NCBI GenBank assembly: GCA_024234055.1
Contig: JACKOW010000013.1
Span: 54,398-118,397 of the forward strand
DNA: 64,000 nucleotides
Reading direction: 5' to 3'
DNA from: Rhodanobacteraceae bacterium
GTDB lineage: Bacteria > Pseudomonadota > Gammaproteobacteria > Xanthomonadales > SZUA-5
The notes beneath the pieces are model-generated. The model was not told the DNA's origin. It did not search any database and was given only the letters and a program-made list of their open reading frames with translations. Within the stretch, counting starts at the first letter, position 1. The number at the start of each line of letters is the position of its first letter. The position numbers and the translations under genes are program-made. Below, piece by piece: positions 16,038 through 24,803 of this stretch.

Positions 16038-18128
16038 ATGAGCTTTCGACATGCAATGCTCTGTCTGCTGCTGGGGTGGGGGCTGATCGCCGCACCCGGG
16101 ATCCGCGCGCAGTCTCTCGATGACATCGAGGTTGCAGGCGCCGGTGGCGAGTCCCGGATCACGGTCCGCTTTGCCACCCAGGTTCGGTATCAGCGCCATG
16201 TGGTCGACAACTCGAGTCAGTCGGTCCAGATCTTTCTGCAGGTGACCGGCGCCAGTGAGGACGATGGTGTGTTCGAGGACACCCGCAACTCGCCCCCGGG
16301 GCATGATCTGCCGGGCTTCGAAGTGCGCTATCTGGCGCCGCAGGGCGGCGTTCCGGCGCGCCGCCTGGACGTCAACTTCGAGAGCCCGGTGGAACTCATC
16401 CGCGTGGGACAGGCGGAGGACAATCGTTCCATCGTGCTGATCCTGAAGTCGGAGACCGTGCCGCCGGAAACGGTGCCTCCGTCTGTCGCGGTGGCCAACG
16501 AACCTGCGGCCATACTCGCCCAGGCCAAGTCAGAGATGGCGGCGCAGCGCTATGACGCCGCCGTCGCTTCTCTGAATCGCATCCTCAACCTGCCGCCGAA
16601 CGATGCTTCTCAGGAAGCCCAGGAACTGATCGGTCAGGTACGCGAGGCCCTGGGCGGCATTGATCGCGCGCGCGCCGAGTACCAGCTGTACCTCAAGCTC
16701 TATCCGGAGGGACCGGGCGCTGAACGCGTGCGCGCTCGCCTCGCCGGCCTGAACCTGCCCGAAGCCCAGGCAGTGGCCGGTGGACGAGCGCCGCGGCCGA
16801 GCCAGACGCTGACCTGGGGCAGCCTGTCGGCCTTCTACTACGGCGGCAATTCGCGCATTCGCACCGACAACATCATCATCACACCGGCCACCAATGCCAC
16901 CACGATCGACACTCAGACGCTGTCGCAGACAGACCAATCGGCTCTGGTCACGAATCTGGACGCCAATGTGCGCTTGCGTGGCGGCGACTGGGACAACCGC
17001 TTCGTGCTGAGAAACATCGGTACCTTGAGCTTTCTCGATCAGCAGGCCAATGAGAATCGACTGACCGCCTTGTACGGTGATTTTCGATACCAGCCGCAGC
17101 GCATCGGCGCGCGCTTGGGTCGCCAGAGTTCCACCAGCGGCAGCGTATTGGGGCGGTTTGATGGCGCCAGCGCCAGTTGGGGCGTGACCGAGAAATGGCG
17201 AATCGGCGCGATTGCCGGCGTACCGGCCCAGGATGGTCTGGGCAATCGCCCGAGCTTTGCGGCCTTGACGGTGGATGGCGACACCCCGATCGAAGGATTG
17301 GGTCTGGGCTTCTTCGCCGTGCGTCAGGCCGTGGACGGCATCACCGATCGTCTCGCCGTCGGCACCGAGCTTCGCTACTTCAAGGATCTGACCAGCGTGT
17401 TCGGGCTGGTCGATTACGATATCCAGTTCGATCAACTCAATGTGGCTTCGGTGCAGGGCTCCTACCAGTTCGGCAGCGGCGGCGTCTTCAATTTTCTCTA
17501 CGACTATCGGCGCACTCCGACGCTGCAGGTATCAAACGCGCTGCTGGCGGATCCCACACGCACCCTGGCAGATCTGCTCGACAGTCAGAGCAGCACTGAG
17601 CTGCAGTTGCAGGCGCTGGGCCTGACGCCCGTCTCCAAGGTCGCGCTGGCGGGGATCACCTACCCCGTCAGCGATCGCTGGCAACTGGGTGCCGAATTTC
17701 GCCTGTCCTCACTCACGGGCACGGAGGGTGCCGGCGACATTCCGCCGCAGCCAGGCACTGGCAATGTCTACACGACTACGCTGCAGGCCATCGGCACCGG
17801 AATCTTTGGCGACAGCGGCGTGATTACCATGACCGCCAGTCAGCTCAGTGCAGACGCCTACGACGGCAGGCTGTTTGCGCTGAATTCGCGTTTTCGTTTC
17901 GGCTCACGCTGGACGCTCGAACCAGCCATCCGCTGGTACCAGCAGGACAACGCCAGCGGTTCGAGCCTGACCCGCCTGGCGCCGACATTGCGCGCACTGT
18001 TCCAATGGCGTGAGCACTTTTCGCTCGAAGGCGAGATCGCCTACGAACGCTCCCGCAGCGACGCCGCCCTGGTCAGCGAACGCAACAACATCCTGTTCTA
18101 TTACCTCGGGTGTCGCTGGGATTTCTGA
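16038..18128 (+). CDS. Outer-membrane beta-barrel protein with AMIN-like and TPR-like N-terminal region
   Basis: A 696-residue protein with a signal peptide (residues 1-25, ending GIRAQS). Residues ~30-130 form a beta-rich segment (SRITVRFATQVRYQRHVV) that resembles an AMIN domain. About 160-235 is a TPR-like helical region (AAQRYDAAVASLNRILNL). From ~255 on, alternating strands and aromatic ends run to a C-terminal CRWDF, as in outer-membrane barrels. It has the AGGGGA-like ribosome site AGGGGAAA and follows the giant cytochrome by 27 bp. By analogy with MtrB-type porin-cytochrome conduits, the barrel could hold a cytochrome through the membrane. It is not recognisably MtrB by sequence. Generic surface-assembly roles are possible. 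Confidence 0.75.
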   Translation: MSFRHAMLCLLLGWGLIAAPGIRAQSLDDIEVAGAGGESRITVRFATQVRYQRHVVDNSSQSVQIFLQVTGASEDDGVFEDTRNSPPGHDLPGFEVRYLAPQGGVPARRLDVNFESPVELIRVGQAEDNRSIVLILKSETVPPETVPPSVAVANEPAAILAQAKSEMAAQRYDAAVASLNRILNLPPNDASQEAQELIGQVREALGGIDRARAEYQLYLKLYPEGPGAERVRARLAGLNLPEAQAVAGGRAPRPSQTLTWGSLSAFYYGGNSRIRTDNIIITPATNATTIDTQTLSQTDQSALVTNLDANVRLRGGDWDNRFVLRNIGTLSFLDQQANENRLTALYGDFRYQPQRIGARLGRQSSTSGSVLGRFDGASASWGVTEKWRIGAIAGVPAQDGLGNRPSFAALTVDGDTPIEGLGLGFFAVRQAVDGITDRLAVGTELRYFKDLTSVFGLVDYDIQFDQLNVASVQGSYQFGSGGVFNFLYDYRRTPTLQVSNALLADPTRTLADLLDSQSSTELQLQALGLTPVSKVALAGITYPVSDRWQLGAEFRLSSLTGTEGAGDIPPQPGTGNVYTTTLQAIGTGIFGDSGVITMTASQLSADAYDGRLFALNSRFRFGSRWTLEPAIRWYQQDNASGSSLTRLAPTLRALFQWREHFSLEGEIAYERSRSDAALVSERNNILFYYLGCRWDF

Positions 18129-18202
18129 GTTGCGCCGTGCCCAGCGACGGCTCCAAGGGTCGCCAACCTGCACGAAACCTCTCCGCAACAGACCATAGTC
18201 AA

Positions 18203-18246
18203 CGCCCGGTCGCAGTGTCGAACTGAAACATCGATGCGACCGGGCG
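18203..18246 (+). terminator. Strong hairpin after the cytochrome/barrel operon
   Basis: A perfect 12-bp stem, CGCCCGGTCGCA pairing with TGCGACCGGGCG, around a 20-base loop, 75 bp after the barrel stop. There is no T-tract, so it may be a processing or Rho-assisted end. The remaining DNA to 18422 shows nothing else clear. Confidence 0.55.
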
Positions 18247-18422
18247 TATCGGGTCGGCCTCAGCCGGCCAGTCTGAGCTAGACTTTGCGTTGATCAACGC
18301 GGCCTGCGCAGCTTGCGCAGCGCCCAGCGTATCCATCCGATTCCCGAGATTGCCGGCAGCGCCTAAACGCACATCGGGTCACCGGGGAACTGGCACGACG
18401 CAAGCGACAAGAGGGTTTGCTG

Positions 18423-21400
18423 ATGGATCCAAGAAAATTTGTCCTGGCCGCGATCCTTCTCGCTGCTGCCACTGTTCCTGGCCATGCCGGGGCGGCTGAG
18501 ACGAAGGCCACACGAGCACCAGGTGCCCACATCGGCATCAGCAAGCAACTGATCTTCGGCGGCCTTTCGGGCGGCAATCCGATCGTGAAGGCACGTTTTC
18601 GGGTGGGCAACTACGGCGATCAGGTCATTTCCAACATCAGCATCACCGAAGACCTGAATGTGGTTTACGGTACCGGCAACTACACCCACCTCGTTGATCC
18701 GAATCAATTGGCCGGCGAGGGCAGCCTGAACTACAACGCCGCGTTTGACGGCAACACCAATACCGCGCTGCTCTCGGCCGGAAGCTCGCTGGCGCCTGAC
18801 GAGTACGTCATCTTCGAAATCTGGACTCGGGTCAACAACCTGACGGACCAGGGATTAGGTCTGGGCATCTATCAAAACCAGGTCACGGTGACCGGCACGG
18901 ATCCGGCGATGAACTCGGTCAGCGACATTTCGACCGACGGACCGGACCCGGACCCCGATGGCAACGACGACCCGAGCGACAATTTGGTGATCTCGGTGAT
19001 CAATCTGGCCAACCGATCGGCCATCGGTGTGGCGAAGACCGCCGCCGTGGCTGGAAATCTGGCCACCTTCGATCTGTATCTGGAGGCCTTTGGAACGAGT
19101 ACGCTCAATTCGCTGTCGCTGCCCGATGATCTCGACTCCGTCTTTGGTGCCGGCAACTACAGCATCGTTGCGCCCCCCACTCTGATCACCGATCCCGGCA
19201 CACTGGTACTGAACAGCGCCTTTGACGGCTCCAGCGAAACAGACATCCTCTCGCCTGCCAGCACGCTCGCCGTCGGCGCCACGGCGCAGATCCGCTTCCA
19301 GATTGCGGTTCTGAATGTGGTCAATCGCGGTTTTGGCTTGGGCAACTACCGAAACCAGGCCACCGGAATCGCCACGCTTCCCAATGGCGTCGTCGTGTCC
19401 GACGCTTCGGTCTTGGGCACTGATCCGGATCCGGATGGCAACGGGAACCCCAACGACAATGTCAGCGTCACGCCGGTCAACATGCCGCCCACCGCGATCA
19501 CTGGCGTCGCCAAGACCGCAGTGATATCGGGAAGTCAGGTCACCATCAACTTGTACCTGGAGAACCTCGGCAGCGCCACGGGCAACATCGATCTGGTCGA
19601 CGATCTGGACGCCGTGTTCGGCGCTGGCAACTACGCGCTCATCACTCCGCCCAGCTTCATTGATGATCCGGGCACCCTGACGCTGAACGCCGGGTATGAC
19701 GGCAGCAGTCAAACCAATCTGCTGAGCGCGGGTAGTACCCTGGCCAGCGGTGACACGGCCCAGATCCAGTTCGTCGTCGACGTCACCACCATCAGCAATG
19801 CCCAGGGTTTTGGCTTTGGCGTTTACCGGAATCAGGCCAGCGTCACGAGTGTCGATCCGGGTGGTCTGTCGTTCACGGATCTATCGGACGAAGGCACCAA
19901 TCCGGATCCCAACAACAATGGCGACCCTTCCGGCAACAACGAAAATGATCCCACGACGATCGCGGTGACCGGATCGGGCGTCGGCATCGCACTGCAATCC
20001 TTTGTGGCGGGCACTCAGATCACGTACGACTACACCATCGAGAATCTTGGCAGCACCACCATTGGCAGCCTGGGGGCAAACCACTCGCTGCTCTCTGTTT
20101 TCGGTTTCGGCAATTTCTCCGTCAGCAGTGCTCCCGCCCTGCTGGAGGGCCCGGCGACCATTGTGCTGAACAGCAACTTCGACGGCCTGTTCAGTCCAAC
20201 GCTGATCAATTCTTCATCGCTGGCGGGCCATGAACGCGCACGAATTCGCGTCGTTTTCAACGTCACCAATGTCACCAACCAGGGCAACGGTTTCGGTATC
20301 TATCCAACCGGATGGTCCATCTCCGGCGCGGATATCTTTGGAACACCGGTCAGCGATGTCTCCGACAATGGCATCGTTGTCGATAGTAACGGAAATGGCA
20401 ACGCGGGCGATCCGGGAGAGGACGACCTCACCGTCTCGATCATTGGTGAGGAATCGATCCTCGGCGCCGCCTTGCAGGCCAGTATCGCCGGCAATGTGGT
20501 CACCTACGATGTGTACCTGGAGAACCTGGGCAACATCACCCTGAGCAATGTCAGCGTGCTGGACAATCTGGACCAGGTCTTCGGTGCCGGCAACTACAGC
20601 ATTGCCGCGGCACCGGCATTCACTGTCGATCCCGGCACCTTGAGCCTGAACGCCGGATTCAACGGCAGCGGCAGTCTTGATCTGCTGGCAGGCGGCACAC
20701 TCAGTGTTGGCGCCACTGCCCAGATTTCCTTCAGCGTCACCATCATCAATCCGTCCAATGTGGGCCTGGGTCTGGGCGTGTACTCCAATCAAGTCACCGC
20801 CTTTGGCAACGGCCCCAGCGGCACCCTGGCGGCGGACTTCTCGGACGACGGAATCGACCCTGACCCCAACGGCAACGGCAATCCGTCCGACGCCGGGGAG
20901 AGTGACCCCAGCATCATCAGTTTCGCCTCCTCCGCCATCGGCGTGGCCAAACTGGCCACCGTGAATGGCGCGCTGATCACTTTCGACTATTTCGTGGAGA
21001 ACCTGGGCAGCGCTCCGCTCACCGAAATCTCCCTGGTGGAGGATCTCGACAGTGTCTTCGGCGCTGGCAACTACCAGATCGCTACCCCGCTGAGCCTGGT
21101 GAGCCCCCCGCGGGAGCTTGTCGCCAATCCTTCCTTCAACGGCTCAGGCCTTAGCCAGATGCTGGCCCCGGGTGGTCGGATAGGACCGGGTGTGGCCGAG
21201 CAGTTCCGCCTGGTCGTCCAGGTATTGACACCTGCTGACCTGGGCCTGGGCCTGGGCGTCTATTCCAATCAGGTTGCCATCAGCAGTGTCGAGGGCCCCT
21301 CCGACCTGTCGGACTCGGGCAGTGATCCGGATCCCAATGGCAACAACTTTGCTGGTGACGCTGGTGAGGACGATCCCACGATCTTTGCGATCGAGGCCGC

Positions 21401-24197
21401 CGATGTTGCGATCAGCATCTCCGATGGCGTGACGACCGCGGTGCCCGGCACCGGGATCAGCTATACAACGGTGGCCAGCAACCTCAACGGGGCGACCGCG
21501 ACCGGCGTGGTGGTCAGCAGCATATTCGCCCCGGCGCTTGCGGCCTGCACCACCACATCGGTGGCTGCCGGCGGCGCCATTGGCAATGACCCGGGCCCGG
21601 TCGCGGGCAATCTCAACGATGCCGGCATCAGCTTGCCGGCCGGCGCCAGCGTGACCTACACCACCAACTGCAGCATTCCTGCCGGGGCGACCGGCACCTT
21701 GCAGAGTTCCGCCGGCATCGCCACCACCGCGCTGGATCCAGACCCGGCGAACAACAGTGCCAGCGACAGCACTTCGCTGACGCCGCAGTCGGACCTGTCG
21801 ATCACCAAGACGGATGGCCAGACCTCGGCGGTACCGGGCACGCCGATCGTGTACACCATCACCGTGCAGGCCAGCGGTCCTTCCGACATTCCGGGCGTGC
21901 AGGTCATCGACAACTTCCCAGCCGCGCTGAGCAGCGTCAGCTACACGGCGACTGCAACCGGCGGGGCCAGTGGTTTCAGCGCCACCGGCACTGGCAGCAT
22001 TGCGGATACCGTGAGCATGCCCGCCGGAAGTTCGATTACCTATGTCGCCAGCGCCACGGTGAGGGCCACGGCAACCGGATCGCTCAGCAATTCGGCCAGC
22101 GTGTCCACGCCGGCAGGGGTCACTGATCCGGTCCCCGGCAACAACATCGCCACCGACACCGACACCCTGACACCGCAGACCGATCTTGCCATCACCAAGA
22201 CCGATGGCAGCAGCAACGCCATTCCGGGCAACAGCGTGATCTACACGATTGTTGCCAGCAACGGCGGCCCCAGCGTTGCCACGGCGGCAAGCGTGGCGGA
22301 CACCTTCCCTGCGGCCCTGGGTACCTGCTCCTGGACCTGCCTGGCGGGAAGCGGCGGCAGCTGCACGTCCGCGGGGAGCGGCAACATTGCTGATTCTGTC
22401 AATCTGCCAGTAGGCATTTCGGCCACCTACATTGCCACTTGCACCGTGGATCCGGCGGCCACGGGTACGCTCGTGAATACCGCCACGGTCACGGCCGGTG
22501 CTGGAGCCACGGACCCGGTTCCCGGGAACAACAGCGCTACCGATAGCGATACTCTGGTGCCCTCCGCCAATCTGTCGGTGACACTGTCCGACTCGCCCGA
22601 TCCGGTTGTGGTGGGTAACACCCTCACCTATGTCGCGACGGTCACCAATCTCGGAACCTCCAGTGCCCAGGATGTGAGTCTGTCCCTGCCTCTGCCGGCA
22701 AACACCAACTTCGTGTCGGTGACCTCCAGCGCTGGCGCCAGCTGCACAACCCCCGCCGTAGGCAGCAACGGAACGGTCTCCTGTAGCTGGGCGGGCGCCA
22801 CAGACCCCGGCGCCGGCACCAGTCGCAGCATCACGGTCGTCGCCGATGTTTCCCTGGCCATCCCGGATCAGACCATTCTGACTGCGACCGCCACCGCCGG
22901 ATCTACCACTGTCGATCCCGATGGCAGCAACAATTCGGCGAGCACCACTACCACGGTCGTGTCGACAGCTGATTTGTCCATCACGCTGACCGCATCCCCC
23001 GATCCGGTCAGCGCAGGCAACCAGCTCAGCTACCTGGCCACGGTGAACAATGGCGGGCCGGCGGACGCTCAGGACATTACTGTCACCCTGCCCTTGCCCG
23101 CCGGCACGACGCTGGCATCGACCAATCCGGGAACGGGCGGCAGTTGCAGCGTTGCCAGCGCTGTGACCTGCACCTGGACTGGCTTGACTCCGTCGGCTGG
23201 CGTGCGCGCGGTCACCATCGTGGTCGACATTGACCCGGCAGTTTCCGGCCCGCTGACGGCAACGGCCATCGCTTCGACCCTGACCGTGGACCCACAGGCC
23301 GGAAACGACACGGCAACCGCCACGGTTCAGGTGGTTGCCAGCACCGATCTCACGATTACACTGACGGATACCCCGGATCCGGTCACTGCTGGCACCCAGA
23401 TCAGTTACGCCGCTGTGGTCAGAAATGACGGCCCCTCTGTCGCCACCGGCGTGAGCCTGACAATGGCAGTGCCCGCGGGAACCAGCTTCTCCTCCGGCTC
23501 CGTCTCGGGTGGTGGATCCTGCGCAGGCTCACCGATCCAGTGCTCATTTGCAGGAAGCATGGCTCCCGGCTCATCGCGCAACGTGAATCTGCTGCTGAAC
23601 GTGGCGCCCTCGGTAATCGCTGGAACCGCGATCAACGCCTCGGCAACCGTGGCAAGCAGCTCGCAGGATCCGGTCACAGCCAACAACACGGCGACCACCA
23701 GCACCAACGTGATCGCCAGCGCCGATCTGTTGCTCACACTCAGTGCCTCAACCGCGGAAGTCACGCTGAATGTGCCGGTGACCTTCACGGCAAGCAGCCT
23801 CAACCAGGGGCCCTCCGATGCCCAGGATGTGTCGATCACACTGACATTGTCGCCTGACTTCCGCTATTCCAGCCTTGTGGCTGCCTCGGCGACCTGCAGC
23901 ACTCCCCAAGTGGGCAATTCCGGGGCCATCAGCTGCAGCTGGTCCGGCGCGACCGCACCAGGGAGCAGCCGGACTCTTCAGGTGGTCGCGTACAGCAATG
24001 TGCCCGGAACCTCGGCAGTGAGCGCCAGCACTACGTCCGGCACACCCGATCCGGTGGACGACAACAATCTGTCCAGCGTGTCGGTACAGGTCGGATTCCT
24101 CGTCGAGGAGATTCCCGCGCTCGGTGGACTCGGCCTGCTGATACTCGGCGTACTCGCAGGCCTGAGTGGCCTGCTGGCGACCAGTCGACGCCGCTGA
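18423..24197 (+). CDS. Giant DUF11-repeat surface protein with IPTL-CTERM-like sorting tail
   Basis: About 1924 residues. The signal peptide is residues 1-27 (FVLAAILLAAATVPGHAGA). Next are about seven ~150-residue repeats sharing GVAKTA, VYLENLG, DDLDxVFGAGNY, DPGTLxLN and DPDPNGNG phrases; the acidic DPDPDGNGNP stretches look calcium-binding. The second half has about seven DUF11/Ig-like repeats (DLSITKTDGxxSAVPGxxIxYTI, then DPxPxNNxAT). It ends VEEIPALGGLGLLILGVLAGL plus SRRR, an IPTL-CTERM-type layout processed by exosortase-like enzymes. ATG at 18423 was chosen over an in-frame TTG at 18417; GAGGG lies upstream. Low cysteine and high Gly/Thr/Asn content fits a long cell-surface stalk or S-layer-like adhesin. 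Confidence 0.85.
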   Translation: MDPRKFVLAAILLAAATVPGHAGAAETKATRAPGAHIGISKQLIFGGLSGGNPIVKARFRVGNYGDQVISNISITEDLNVVYGTGNYTHLVDPNQLAGEGSLNYNAAFDGNTNTALLSAGSSLAPDEYVIFEIWTRVNNLTDQGLGLGIYQNQVTVTGTDPAMNSVSDISTDGPDPDPDGNDDPSDNLVISVINLANRSAIGVAKTAAVAGNLATFDLYLEAFGTSTLNSLSLPDDLDSVFGAGNYSIVAPPTLITDPGTLVLNSAFDGSSETDILSPASTLAVGATAQIRFQIAVLNVVNRGFGLGNYRNQATGIATLPNGVVVSDASVLGTDPDPDGNGNPNDNVSVTPVNMPPTAITGVAKTAVISGSQVTINLYLENLGSATGNIDLVDDLDAVFGAGNYALITPPSFIDDPGTLTLNAGYDGSSQTNLLSAGSTLASGDTAQIQFVVDVTTISNAQGFGFGVYRNQASVTSVDPGGLSFTDLSDEGTNPDPNNNGDPSGNNENDPTTIAVTGSGVGIALQSFVAGTQITYDYTIENLGSTTIGSLGANHSLLSVFGFGNFSVSSAPALLEGPATIVLNSNFDGLFSPTLINSSSLAGHERARIRVVFNVTNVTNQGNGFGIYPTGWSISGADIFGTPVSDVSDNGIVVDSNGNGNAGDPGEDDLTVSIIGEESILGAALQASIAGNVVTYDVYLENLGNITLSNVSVLDNLDQVFGAGNYSIAAAPAFTVDPGTLSLNAGFNGSGSLDLLAGGTLSVGATAQISFSVTIINPSNVGLGLGVYSNQVTAFGNGPSGTLAADFSDDGIDPDPNGNGNPSDAGESDPSIISFASSAIGVAKLATVNGALITFDYFVENLGSAPLTEISLVEDLDSVFGAGNYQIATPLSLVSPPRELVANPSFNGSGLSQMLAPGGRIGPGVAEQFRLVVQVLTPADLGLGLGVYSNQVAISSVEGPSDLSDSGSDPDPNGNNFAGDAGEDDPTIFAIEAADVAISISDGVTTAVPGTGISYTTVASNLNGATATGVVVSSIFAPALAACTTTSVAAGGAIGNDPGPVAGNLNDAGISLPAGASVTYTTNCSIPAGATGTLQSSAGIATTALDPDPANNSASDSTSLTPQSDLSITKTDGQTSAVPGTPIVYTITVQASGPSDIPGVQVIDNFPAALSSVSYTATATGGASGFSATGTGSIADTVSMPAGSSITYVASATVRATATGSLSNSASVSTPAGVTDPVPGNNIATDTDTLTPQTDLAITKTDGSSNAIPGNSVIYTIVASNGGPSVATAASVADTFPAALGTCSWTCLAGSGGSCTSAGSGNIADSVNLPVGISATYIATCTVDPAATGTLVNTATVTAGAGATDPVPGNNSATDSDTLVPSANLSVTLSDSPDPVVVGNTLTYVATVTNLGTSSAQDVSLSLPLPANTNFVSVTSSAGASCTTPAVGSNGTVSCSWAGATDPGAGTSRSITVVADVSLAIPDQTILTATATAGSTTVDPDGSNNSASTTTTVVSTADLSITLTASPDPVSAGNQLSYLATVNNGGPADAQDITVTLPLPAGTTLASTNPGTGGSCSVASAVTCTWTGLTPSAGVRAVTIVVDIDPAVSGPLTATAIASTLTVDPQAGNDTATATVQVVASTDLTITLTDTPDPVTAGTQISYAAVVRNDGPSVATGVSLTMAVPAGTSFSSGSVSGGGSCAGSPIQCSFAGSMAPGSSRNVNLLLNVAPSVIAGTAINASATVASSSQDPVTANNTATTSTNVIASADLLLTLSASTAEVTLNVPVTFTASSLNQGPSDAQDVSITLTLSPDFRYSSLVAASATCSTPQVGNSGAISCSWSGATAPGSSRTLQVVAYSNVPGTSAVSASTTSGTPDPVDDNNLSSVSVQVGFLVEEIPALGGLGLLILGVLAGLSGLLATSRRR

Positions 24198-24222
24198 GTT
24201 GCTGATGCCGCTGAATACCTGA

Positions 24223-24248
24223 CCGGGCGACCTTGCGGGGTCGCCCGG
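24223..24248 (+). terminator. Hairpin terminator after the DUF11 gene
   Basis: The stem CCGGGCGACC pairs with GGTCGCCCGG around a 6-base loop, 26 bp past the DUF11 stop. No T-run follows. Confidence 0.6.
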
Positions 24249-24381
24249 CGTGGAATCCGGGAACTACGGGACACCTACGGCACACCATTCGGCGAGTAGC
24301 CCGAGCGGCAGCCCATGGCGCCCGCCATGCCGCGCCCACCAAACGCGTCACAACCCGTTGATTTACAACACCCAAAATGTT

Positions 24382-24452
24382 GGGTCAAGGGGCAGGAGTC
24401 CAACCTCGACGCATGATCTGACCGTGCCGCGACGTGGGTCCCCTGCCCCCTG
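24382..24452. repeat. Dispersed repeat with C-rich ends (copy 1; inverted copy at 63881-63965)
   Basis: It reads GGGTCAAGGGGCAGG at one end, a central GACCGTGCCGCGACGTGGGTC, and CCCCTGCCCCCTG at the other end. The reverse complement of 63881-63965 matches along almost the whole length, so these are two copies about 39 kb apart. Confidence 0.85.
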
Positions 24453-24547
24453 TTCGAAGTGCGAACAAGCTCATCGCCAGGGGCGAGTGGGACTCTCAAC
24501 CAACGCATCACAAGCGATTGACTTCAACTGGACCGCGTGGCGGCCTA

Positions 24548-24599
24548 CTACGTGACTGACTCAGCTGTCACGTAGACCCTTCGGGTCAACGTGACCTAC
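24548..24599. repeat. CTACGTGAC hairpin repeat (copy 1)
   Basis: CTACGTGAC, a 10-base loop, GTCACGTAG, then AACGTGACCTAC. The same layout recurs at 31645-31698, and a fragment lies at the end of the NADAR gene near 34902. Confidence 0.8.
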
Positions 24600-24803
24600 C
24601 CCCACGGTTGGATATGCGAACATGCGCACCGCCAGCTGACCAACGGCTGATACCGGAGCATCGACATGCGCGTTCTTGCTTCGGCGCCCTGCGCAGGCCG
24701 CGATTGAGTGCTCGGACCGCCCTGATCCAATCGCGGGTTGAACCCCAATTCCCAGCGGCGCCACGCCGACAAGCCTGAGCAGGCCTGTCGGCGATCTCGA
24801 GTC

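Larger units (their letters stand above)
24249..24803. other. Non-coding gap with two repeats
   Basis: No convincing gene. The gap holds a repeat at 24382-24452 that recurs inverted at the right end of the window, and a hairpin repeat at 24548-24599. The convergent Calx-beta gene ends at 24804. Confidence 0.6.
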
